Assembly: GCA_022706175.1 (NCBI GenBank)
Contig: JAKJDB010000235.1
Location: 1 to 5,196 of the forward strand
DNA length: 5,196 nucleotides
Direction: 5' to 3'
From: Candidatus Zhuqueibacterota bacterium
GTDB taxonomy: Bacteria; KSB1; UBA2214
Shown here: positions 1-5,196 of the stretch, piece after piece
How the letters are laid out: every line of letters starts with the position of its first letter
Numbering within the stretch: the first letter of the stretch is position 1
Made by a program: the position numbers and the translations under genes
Notes under the pieces: model-generated
The model's input: only the letters and a program-made list of their open reading frames with translations
The model's database searches: none
Told to the model about the DNA's origin: nothing

Positions 1-592
1 CGTTGTCGATGGTCATATTGTCGACGCCGGTCGCTAGAATGCAAAAGTGCCCGCCGTGGAAGATCGAGATGTCCTTAATGGTGACGTTATGGCAGCTTTT
101 CAGGCTGATCGCCTTGTTCCCTGATCCCTGGATCTCGGGCTTGTCATAGGTGTACAGTCCTCTGCCCCAGATCAGCCCCTGTCCGGTGATGGCGATATTC
201 TGCAGGCTGTCGCCGTAAATCAGGCTGTTTCTCCAGTAGCTGTGGCCAAAGTCCTGAAATTTTTTATACCAGGCGTTCTCCTCCGGCAGGTCATAGCCTA
301 CGCCGTTCACCTCTATGTCCCCGATGAGCACAGCGCCCTGGTCCAGATGGAGGGTGATGTTGCTGCGCAGATGAATCGTGTAAGAAAGGAACGAACCGGC
401 CGGAAAGTAGACCGTACCGCCGCCGTTCTTCGCCGCCGCTTCGATAGCTGCATTGATCGCCTGAGTGTTGTTGGTCTTGTCGTCTCCCCGCGCGCCGTAA
501 TCCAGCACATTGTAAATGGACGGTCGAGCGAGGCTCACGGCCATCAGCGATCCCAGAAGAAGGAACATCAGTGCCATTTTTTTGTTGATCAC
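1..592 (-). CDS. Secreted GH28-family pectin-type glycoside hydrolase (polygalacturonase-like), 3' part missing
   Basis: Only the first 197 codons are present; the gene runs off the left edge. Residues 1-22 look like a signal peptide: a KK pair, a hydrophobic core (MALMFLLLGSLMAVSLA) and likely cleavage near Ala22, so the enzyme should be exported. Next comes the N-terminal start of a right-handed beta-helix: YNVLDYGARGDDKTNNTQAI (27-46), GGGTVYFPAG (57-66) and a LHLDQGAVLIG coil (81-91), then GDSLQNIAITGQGLIWGRGL (127-146) and NVTIKDISIFHGGHF further on. This order is typical of GH28 polygalacturonases and rhamnogalacturonan hydrolases. The catalytic Asp residues and the His/Arg-Ile-Lys motifs lie beyond the window, so activity and substrate cannot be judged. 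The GTG start is chosen because AAGGAG lies 10 nt upstream; the in-frame ATG at 577-575 would be 25 nt from it. The gene is divergent from the NYN gene. A non-catalytic beta-helix protein remains possible. Confidence 0.88.
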   Translation of the reverse strand, partial: MINKKMALMFLLLGSLMAVSLARPSIYNVLDYGARGDDKTNNTQAINAAIEAAAKNGGGTVYFPAGSFLSYTIHLRSNITLHLDQGAVLIGDIEVNGVGYDLPEENAWYKKFQDFGHSYWRNSLIYGDSLQNIAITGQGLIWGRGLYTYDKPEIQGSGNKAISLKSCHNVTIKDISIFHGGHFCILATGVDNMTIDN

Positions 593-602
593 GATCGGTT
601 TT

Positions 603-608
603 CTCCTT
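603..608 (-). promoter_or_regulatory. Ribosome binding site (AAGGAG) of the GH28 gene, selecting a GTG start
   Basis: Read on the minus strand, AAGGAG is followed by ten bases and then GTG at 592-590. The next in-frame ATG is too far away (25 nt) to use this site. The site therefore favours GTG as the start. Confidence 0.65.
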
Positions 609-649
609 GCAAATCAGAGTGATGATTGAGAGCTTTGGAAAGGGCCAAA

Positions 650-678
650 AATGTAGCCAATAAAAGGTCTAAATACAA
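650..678 (-). promoter_or_regulatory. Candidate sigma-70-like promoter for the GH28 gene
   Basis: On the minus strand TTGTAT (678-673) is separated by 17 bases from TACATT (655-650). Each hexamer matches four of six consensus bases. It lies in the most AT-rich patch of the window (about 640-690) and would give a leader of roughly 50 nt. This is a match by eye only, and the host's promoter consensus is unknown. Confidence 0.35.
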
Positions 679-877
679 ATAAAATTATTGAACAGCCAAT
701 CGTGAGCCCCTTTTCCTCTTTTGCTCGCCCAGCCGTCGCAGCGCATAAGATGGCGGCAAGCGGAATCGGGGGTACCGGCCACGTCGGGTGTTTTCGATGT
801 TTTTGCCCCTAGATCGGTTCATCGGGACGGGGTGACCTCGGCCGGCTGGGTGATCCGGCAGCGCTATGATAAACAAC

Positions 878-906
878 TTGAACGCAAACCGGCAAAAGCC
901 TATATT
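878..906 (+). promoter_or_regulatory. Candidate sigma-70-like promoter for the NYN gene
   Basis: TTGAAC (878-883, four of six consensus bases) and TATATT (901-906, five of six) are separated by exactly 17 bases. Transcription would start near 913, leaving a leader of about 57 nt before the ATG at 970. Its position inside the dubious 721-954 frame argues against that frame being a gene. It was identified by eye only. Confidence 0.4.
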
Positions 907-969
907 GGTGCGCTAGCAATCCATGAACCGTTTTATAGACAGGTCAAAAAATAGCAATAGGATCATGAA

Positions 970-1722
970 ATGGAAAAGGAACAAAAAATCGCTCTGCTGA
1001 TCGACTGCGACAATGTGAGCTACCGTGCGATCAAGGGCGTTCTCAACGAGTTGGCCAAATACGGCGTAACCAACATCCGCCGCGCGTATGGGAATTGGAA
1101 AAGCAGCAACATGAAGGGGTGGGAAGAGCAACTCTATCCCTTTGCGATCAAACCGATTCAACAATTCGCCTATACGGCCGGAAAGAACGCCACCGATGCC
1201 GCGATGATCATCGATGCGATGGATCTGCTCTACACGCAGCAGCTGGACGCCTTTGCGTTTATGACCAGCGACTGTGATTTCACCCCCATCGTGATGCGCA
1301 TTTTGACCAACGGACTGAAAGTGTATGGGTTTGGTGAAAAGAAAACGCCGGAGCCTTTTATCAACGCCTGTTCGCTGTTCATCTATACGGAGAATCTCGA
1401 GGGCATGGATGATGAACCGGAAAAGGCCGAGCGCAAGCGCAAGGATGCCAAGCGCTCGAGCAAAGAGCTTCGCGGCGAATCAGGGTTGGTCAATCTGTTG
1501 CGCATGGCCGTGGAACAAACCGCGGAGGACGATGGATGGTCTCATCTCGGGCGGGTGGGACAGTATATTTCAAACAACACCTCTGTTTCGCCGATCAATT
1601 ACGGTTATAAGAAATGGAGCGAGATCATCCGGGTGAGCGACCTTTTTGAGATCGAGATGCGGAATAACAATTCGGTGATGTACATTAAAGCCAAGCGCAA
1701 GCAGACGCCCGGCGCCCGCTGA
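970..1722 (+). CDS. NYN-domain (PIN-like, LabA/DUF88-type) protein with C-terminal OST-HTH/LOTUS domain
   Basis: This 250-residue cytoplasmic protein has no signal peptide or membrane segment. Residues 5-143 form a NYN domain, a PIN-like nuclease fold. Acidic residues stand at the expected places: LLIDCDN (Asp12, Asp14), NATDAAMIIDAMD (Asp76, Asp82, Asp85) and TSDCDFTP (Asp101, Asp103). A charged linker (147-170, rich in Lys/Arg/Glu) leads to an OST-HTH/LOTUS winged-helix domain at about 171-243, with the hallmark SPINYGYKKWSEIIRVSDLF (207-226). NYN domains are predicted metal-dependent RNases and LOTUS domains bind RNA, so an RNA-processing or RNA-decay role is inferred; the target is unknown. 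The ATG has AGGA (959-962) seven bases upstream, and the NYN domain begins right after it. An out-of-frame ATG at 965 ends quickly. The flavodoxin-ferredoxin gene follows after 78 bp on the same strand and may be cotranscribed. The acidic set looks complete, so an active enzyme is likely. Confidence 0.9.
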   Translation: MEKEQKIALLIDCDNVSYRAIKGVLNELAKYGVTNIRRAYGNWKSSNMKGWEEQLYPFAIKPIQQFAYTAGKNATDAAMIIDAMDLLYTQQLDAFAFMTSDCDFTPIVMRILTNGLKVYGFGEKKTPEPFINACSLFIYTENLEGMDDEPEKAERKRKDAKRSSKELRGESGLVNLLRMAVEQTAEDDGWSHLGRVGQYISNNTSVSPINYGYKKWSEIIRVSDLFEIEMRNNNSVMYIKAKRKQTPGAR

Positions 1723-1800
1723 CCGCCTTGCCGGCTGTTGATCTGTCGGATTATCGGATCATTCGCGTTTTTCGAAATCTTTTCACTGATTGTGACGATC

Positions 1801-2892
1801 ATGATTTTCAGCAATGTAGCTCTTTACTTTTGGAGCGGCACCGGCAACTCTTACCAGGTGGCCTGCTGGCTGGCGGAACAGGCTGCGGTAAAGGGCGTGA
1901 CCGCTCAAGTCCTGGCCCTGGAGCAGGCCGCTTTGACGGATAACACTGCGGACAACGCCGGCCGGCTGACGGGGCTGGTCTTTCCCACGCATGGTTTTAC
2001 CGCGCCCTGGCAGGTGCTGAGATCAACCTGGCGGCTGCCGCGTGGCCGGGCCGGCCGTGCGTTTTGTGTTGCCACCCGGGCAGGGCTCAAGTTCGGCCCA
2101 CTTTTTATCCCCGGAATCAGCGGCAGCGCTCCGTTCATCGTCAGCCTGCTGCTGTTTCTCAAGGGCTACCGGGTGCGCGGCGCCATGAGTGTGGACATGC
2201 CCTCGAACTGGTTCTCCCTGCATCCCATCCAGAGCCGCAAAAAGCAGGAGGCGATCATGCTTCGTGCCCGGCCGCGGGCTCTGGGTTTTCTGGATCAGTT
2301 GCTTGGTGGCAGCTCGGTATGGTGCACGCGCAACAATTTTTTCGAGATCACCTGGGGCATTCTGCTATCCTGGATCTCCATCGCTTATTTGCTGATCGGC
2401 CGTTTTTTTCTCGCCAAGTTGTTCTTTGCCAATGAAAAGTGCGACGGCTGCGGCGTCTGTGCGACCCATTGCCCTGTCCACGCGATCCGTATGTGGGGAT
2501 CCAAACCGTCGCGGCCGTTTTGGACCTACCATTGTGAGAGCTGCATGCGCTGTGCTTCACTCTGTCCGCGCAACGCCGTTGAAGCGGGCCATTCCTGGGG
2601 CGTTGCGCTCTATTATTTGACCTCTGTGCCTGTGGCCGCCCACCTGTTCTCCTGGCTGGGCGGGCGCCTGGCCACGGAGCAAAACGGGCTGAGCCTGGCG
2701 TTGCAGCTGGTGCTCTACTATCCAGCCGTTTTTCTTTCCTATTTTCTGTTTCATGCGCTGCTGCGCTTCCGGATCGTCAACTGGCTATTCACCCATACGA
2801 CCATGACGCATCTGCCGTTCTGGGGGCGTTATCACGCGCCGGATGTCCATTTAAAGACTATTTCCTCACACCCCAGCGATGCCGGCCGTTAA
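1801..2892 (+). CDS. Membrane-associated flavodoxin/2[4Fe-4S] ferredoxin protein (EFR1-like)
   Basis: This 363-residue protein combines three parts. Residues 5-165 are flavodoxin-like: ALYFWSGTGNSYQVA (7-21) is the FMN phosphate loop and LVFPTHGF (59-66) fits the second flavin loop. Residues 183-209 are a long hydrophobic stretch. Residues 213-256 are a bacterial-type ferredoxin with two CxxCxxCxxxCP motifs (Cys214/217/220/224 and Cys245/248/251/255), enough for two [4Fe-4S] clusters. Two further hydrophobic segments follow (about 267-287 and 298-321), then a conserved-looking tail (THTTMTHLPFWGRYHAP). It should carry electrons between flavin and iron-sulfur centres at the inner membrane; donor and acceptor are unknown. 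The frame opens at a TTG at 1738, but ATG 1801 puts the SGTGN loop 11 residues from the N-terminus, as usual for flavodoxins. No strong ribosome site precedes it, so GTG 1792 is possible. Translation may depend on the upstream NYN gene. Confidence 0.85.
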   Translation: MIFSNVALYFWSGTGNSYQVACWLAEQAAVKGVTAQVLALEQAALTDNTADNAGRLTGLVFPTHGFTAPWQVLRSTWRLPRGRAGRAFCVATRAGLKFGPLFIPGISGSAPFIVSLLLFLKGYRVRGAMSVDMPSNWFSLHPIQSRKKQEAIMLRARPRALGFLDQLLGGSSVWCTRNNFFEITWGILLSWISIAYLLIGRFFLAKLFFANEKCDGCGVCATHCPVHAIRMWGSKPSRPFWTYHCESCMRCASLCPRNAVEAGHSWGVALYYLTSVPVAAHLFSWLGGRLATEQNGLSLALQLVLYYPAVFLSYFLFHALLRFRIVNWLFTHTTMTHLPFWGRYHAPDVHLKTISSHPSDAGR

Positions 2893-3024
2893 AAAAATGA
2901 TTGCCGGTGTCGGCCTGTTCAAAATGATGTGGCGGTGATTCTAAGGCGTCGGTATTTCCACGCTCGTGGTCCCATTGTTCACGCCATCGGGCTTGGCACG
3001 ACTTTTCATTTTCTTGGATGTTCT

Positions 3025-3723
3025 ATGCGAGCACATTATCTGCAGCATGTTCCTTTTGAAGGACTTGGCAGCATTGAACGATGGCTGGACGCAGCCAATT
3101 ACCAGATCAGCGGAACCCGGTTTTTTATATCGGCCCTGTTGCCCGACCCTGCCGATATCGATCTGCTCATCATCCTGGGCGGCCCTATGAGCGTTCATGA
3201 TGAACGTCACTACGCCTGGCTCAAGGATGAAAAACGGTTCATTAAAGCCATGATCGATGCAGGAAAGCCGCTGCTGGGCGTATGCCTGGGTGCACAACTC
3301 ATCGCCGACGCACTGGGCGCCCGTGTATACAAAAATCAGGAACGGGAGATCGGCTGGTTCCCCATACAAGGCCTTGCTTTAGCCGATGACAGCCGCTTCA
3401 TCTTTCCACCCTCGCTTCCGGTCTTTCACTGGCACGGAGAAACATTCGAACTGCCGGCCGGAGCGGTTCATCTTGCGCAAAGCCGGGCCTGCGCACACCA
3501 GGCCTTTCAGACCGGGAATTCCGTGATAGGGCTGCAGTTTCATCTTGAAATGACTCCCGCGTCGGTACGTGCCATTCTGACTCATTGTCGCTACGATCTG
3601 ACGCTGGCTGAATACGTTCAGACAGAAGAGGAAATTCTGTCAGTGCCTGTGGAGCATTATTTCGCGCTGAACGCCCTGATGGACCGTGTCCTTTCTTATA
3701 TCACCCGATCGCAACCCCAGTGA
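3025..3723 (+). CDS. Class I glutamine amidotransferase, stand-alone GATase domain
   Basis: This 232-residue cytoplasmic protein is a GATase1 domain of the type that forms the N-terminus of GMP synthase. It should release ammonia from glutamine. LLIILGGPMSV (47-57) forms the oxyanion region, GVCLGAQ (85-91) holds the nucleophile Cys87, and QFHLE (171-175) supplies His173 and Glu175, so the catalytic triad is complete. FHWHGETFELP (134-144) is a further family motif. No synthase domain is fused and none lies next to it, so the ammonia acceptor is unknown; hydrolysis of a gamma-glutamyl compound is an alternative. The frame can start at GTG 2929, but ATG 3025 gives the usual family beginning (MRAHYLQHVPFEGLGSIE) and has a weak GGA (3016-3018) six bases ahead. 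The gene lies 132 bp after the redox gene. That gap shows no clear terminator or promoter, so cotranscription is possible but unproven. Confidence 0.88.
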   Translation: MRAHYLQHVPFEGLGSIERWLDAANYQISGTRFFISALLPDPADIDLLIILGGPMSVHDERHYAWLKDEKRFIKAMIDAGKPLLGVCLGAQLIADALGARVYKNQEREIGWFPIQGLALADDSRFIFPPSLPVFHWHGETFELPAGAVHLAQSRACAHQAFQTGNSVIGLQFHLEMTPASVRAILTHCRYDLTLAEYVQTEEEILSVPVEHYFALNALMDRVLSYITRSQPQ

Positions 3724-3795
3724 ACGACAAAGACGGTGAGGCGAGTCCGTATTCTGGCTTGAGTGTGTGCCGGTGAATGCGTTGGAGGGCCCAAA

Positions 3796-3840
3796 AGAGG
3801 TGGAGCAGGTTGAGCTCTCCTCTGACACCTTCATGTGTCA
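3796..3840 (+). other. Two abutting inverted repeats (possible RNA hairpins)
   Basis: The first hairpin pairs AGAGG (3796-3800) with CCTCT (3819-3823) and GAGC (3803-3806) with GCTC (3814-3817), with one bulged T (3801), a G-T wobble pair (3802/3818) and a seven-base loop. The second pairs TGACAC (3823-3828) with GTGTCA (3835-3840) around a six-base loop. No T-run follows on the plus strand, so it is not a classical terminator for the amidotransferase gene. On the minus strand the first hairpin is followed by TTTT, but no minus-strand gene ends here. Confidence 0.35.
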
Positions 3841-3944
3841 TGAAAAAGTTCCTGCGCTGTTCTAAGGATACTGCAAAGAGCTAAACGCCTGTTTCCATCA
3901 TAAGCGTAGGACCGGTTTGTTCCAGCTGCGCTGAAAACCATTTT

Positions 3945-3951
3945 AAGGAGG
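3945..3951 (+). promoter_or_regulatory. Strong ribosome binding site (AAGGAGG) of the beta-propeller gene
   Basis: AAGGAGG stands eight bases before the ATG at 3960. It is the best match to the anti-Shine-Dalgarno sequence in the window and fixes the start, implying efficient translation compared with the weak sites of the two preceding genes. Confidence 0.85.
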
Positions 3952-3959
3952 CCGCTTCT

Positions 3960-5196
3960 ATGCTGTTGCTTTTCATACTTGTTCTCTGCGGTTTTTCAGG
4001 CGCCCAATCGCCTCTGGTGGTCGGTTCGCAGAAACAGCTGTTCATCGACTATAAATTCATCGAGTCGGCGGAGGGCATTCAATTGGTGGTTCAGCAGCCG
4101 TACCAGACTCGCGAAAAGCTGGTCGTCATTGACCAGCCCTGGGAAAAGGACGCGTATCTGGCCAGCTACAACACGGTGATCAAGGAGGACGGCAGGATAC
4201 GGCTCTGGTACAATATCACCGCCGGAGCGCCGCCGGCGGGCGAGAAAAACCCCCGTTATATGGGGGTGGCTTATGCAGAATCACAGGACGGGATCCATTT
4301 CATCAAACCGGTTTTGAATGTGGTCAAGTGGAATGGATCGAAAAAAAACAATCTTGTGTTGCCGCCCGATCCCGAGGTGCTGGCCATTGGCGGCGGCACG
4401 GTCTGGCGGGATGACAATCCCGATTGTCCGGCACAGGCGCGCTACAAGTCGTGGATCAAAGTCTACCCGCGCAATCAGTCCGGCATCCAGGGCCCTCATC
4501 GAGTTTTTTTCTCCCCGGATGGCATCCATTGGCAACTGGATGAGCGTTTAGTGACCGGTCTGCGTGCTGCGGACACGCAGCCCTCCTGGTTCTGGGAGCC
4601 GCGCATCGGCCGTTATATCGGGTACAGCCGGGAATGGATCCGCGAAAAAAGCGGGTTTGGTGTCCGCGCAGCCAGTTACAATGAATCAGACGATCTGTTC
4701 CATTGGGATAATATGGCCATGGTTCTGGAACCGGATGAACGAGACATGGCCGCAGCGCCGGCCGCGCGTCTGGATGTGAGCCGTATGCAAGTGCGGGGTG
4801 AAAATATTCTGCCCCAGCGGCAGGCCTCGGCCGCTGCGGCTGAAGGCGGAGACGACCAGGTTCTGACTCCGGCAGCGCCATTGGATTTCTACGGCCCCGG
4901 CGTATTTCGCTATGAAAATGTCTATTTCGCCCTGGTTCCGGTCTTTTACCATTGGAAGGGAAGCGCCAATGAGGCGTGGCCCAACACCTCTGACGTTCAA
5001 CTCGCGGTCAGTCGTGATGGCCGGCATTTTCTCCGTCCAGGCGGCCGCACTTCTTTTTTGCGCACCGGTGAGAATGGCTCCTGGGACTCTAAATGGATCT
5101 ACCCCGTTCTGCGGCCGATTCTCATGGGCGATCAATTGTGGATCTATTATTTCGGCACCAACCGTGATCACGCCTCACGATTGGATCCGCAGGCGG
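3960..5196 (+). CDS. Secreted GH32/GH43-like beta-propeller protein, 3' end missing
   Basis: The first 412 codons are present and the gene runs off the right edge. Residues 1-15 (MLLLFILVLCGFSGA) are a very hydrophobic signal peptide with likely cleavage after Ala15. It lacks the usual positive charge, and Cys10 does not sit in a good lipobox. The mature part starts with LFIDYKFIES (27-36) and shows a recurring blade hairpin motif: ESQDGIHF (107-114), FSPDGIHW (184-191), ESDDLFHW (242-249) and VSRDGRHF (350-357), plus a GSWDSKWIYP stretch near the end. This pattern matches secreted five-bladed propeller proteins related to GH32/GH43 that are abundant in Planctomycetes and similar polysaccharide degraders, often annotated only as hypothetical. 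An Ala-rich segment (288-306) separates two parts of the propeller. A glycosidase or glycan-binding role is inferred; substrate and catalytic residues cannot be assigned. It is transcribed away from the GH28 gene and has its own strong ribosome site. Confidence 0.8.
   Translation, partial: MLLLFILVLCGFSGAQSPLVVGSQKQLFIDYKFIESAEGIQLVVQQPYQTREKLVVIDQPWEKDAYLASYNTVIKEDGRIRLWYNITAGAPPAGEKNPRYMGVAYAESQDGIHFIKPVLNVVKWNGSKKNNLVLPPDPEVLAIGGGTVWRDDNPDCPAQARYKSWIKVYPRNQSGIQGPHRVFFSPDGIHWQLDERLVTGLRAADTQPSWFWEPRIGRYIGYSREWIREKSGFGVRAASYNESDDLFHWDNMAMVLEPDERDMAAAPAARLDVSRMQVRGENILPQRQASAAAAEGGDDQVLTPAAPLDFYGPGVFRYENVYFALVPVFYHWKGSANEAWPNTSDVQLAVSRDGRHFLRPGGRTSFLRTGENGSWDSKWIYPVLRPILMGDQLWIYYFGTNRDHASRLDPQA

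Larger units (their letters stand above)
593..969. other. Divergent intergenic region, no convincing gene
   Basis: This 377-base stretch separates two divergent genes. It holds an AT-rich patch around 640-690, a candidate promoter in each direction, and a more GC-rich middle (about 700-870). A TTG-started open frame at 721-954 on the plus strand and an Arg-rich frame at 876-685 on the minus strand overlap here. Neither has a good start site or a family I recognise. A short hairpin (GCCGG 841-845 with CCGGC 855-859) has no T-run and is not a terminator. I see no RNA gene. Confidence 0.6.
3724..3959. other. Intergenic region with two abutting hairpins, no gene
   Basis: This 236-base stretch lies between the amidotransferase stop and the beta-propeller start. 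It holds the tandem hairpins at 3796-3840 and the ribosome site at 3945-3951. No open frame here looks like a gene, and I found no convincing promoter; GATACT at 3867-3872 resembles a -10 box but lacks a -35 at the right distance. Confidence 0.55.

Noticed and set aside
242..622. 126-codon plus-strand open frame
   Set aside because: It is antisense to the GH28 gene, whose protein has clear family motifs.
841..859. GCCGG/CCGGC hairpin as a terminator
   Set aside because: The stem is only five pairs, has no T-run on either side, and no gene ends nearby.
685..876. 63-codon minus-strand open frame
   Set aside because: Its Arg/Pro-rich composition is typical of random frames in GC-rich DNA; it has no supporting ribosome site or family.
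721..954. 77-codon plus-strand open frame between the divergent genes
   Set aside because: It has a TTG start without a ribosome site, no recognisable family, low-quality composition in its first half, and a promoter candidate inside it.
1720..1722. TGA between the NYN and flavodoxin-ferredoxin genes as a readthrough or selenocysteine codon
   Set aside because: The NYN-LOTUS protein is complete at its C-terminus, the next protein has a natural flavodoxin start, and I see no selenocysteine-type hairpin after the TGA.
2941..3369. 142-codon minus-strand open frame
   Set aside because: It is the antisense shadow of the amidotransferase, which has a complete catalytic triad on the other strand.
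4249..4267. Perfect inverted repeat ACCCCC/GGGGGT with a seven-base loop
   Set aside because: It lies inside the propeller coding region with no T-run after it; most likely incidental to the codons used.
4456..5171. Two overlapping long minus-strand frames (4456-4881 and 4686-5171)
   Set aside because: Both lie antisense to the beta-propeller gene, whose frame has a signal peptide, strong ribosome site and repeated blade motifs.

Overview
The window comes from a bacterium: Shine-Dalgarno sites precede several genes, genes are compact, and two ends carry secreted carbohydrate-active proteins. The base composition is moderately GC-rich. The gene mix (GH28 beta-helix, a secreted beta-propeller of the type common in Planctomycetes and other uncultured polysaccharide degraders, a NYN/LOTUS protein, and a membrane flavodoxin-ferredoxin) suggests an environmental bacterium from the PVC/FCB side of the tree. 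This placement is an inference of low confidence. No rRNA, tRNA, CRISPR array, insertion sequence or phage gene was seen.

Layout. Positions 1-592 (minus strand) hold the N-terminal half of a secreted GH28-type polygalacturonase or rhamnogalacturonan hydrolase, cut by the window start. Positions 593-969 form a divergent intergenic region with an AT-rich patch, a plausible promoter for each direction and no convincing gene. Positions 970-3723 (plus strand) hold three genes in a row: a NYN-domain protein with a C-terminal OST-HTH/LOTUS domain (970-1722), a flavodoxin plus 2[4Fe-4S] ferredoxin protein with membrane segments (EFR1-like, 1801-2892), and a stand-alone class I glutamine amidotransferase (3025-3723). 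Positions 3724-3959 are intergenic and contain two abutting hairpins. From 3960 to the right edge runs a secreted beta-propeller protein of the GH32/GH43-like type, behind a near-consensus ribosome binding site and cut by the window end.

How they fit together. The two outer genes encode exported proteins likely to act on plant or algal polysaccharides, so the window may sit in or beside a glycan-use region. The three inner genes form a loose candidate operon (gaps of 78 and 132 bp) with no obvious shared pathway: RNA handling, membrane electron transfer and amide transfer. The window shows no clear new system. The points most worth following are the membrane topology of the flavodoxin-ferredoxin protein and the NYN-LOTUS protein's conserved context.
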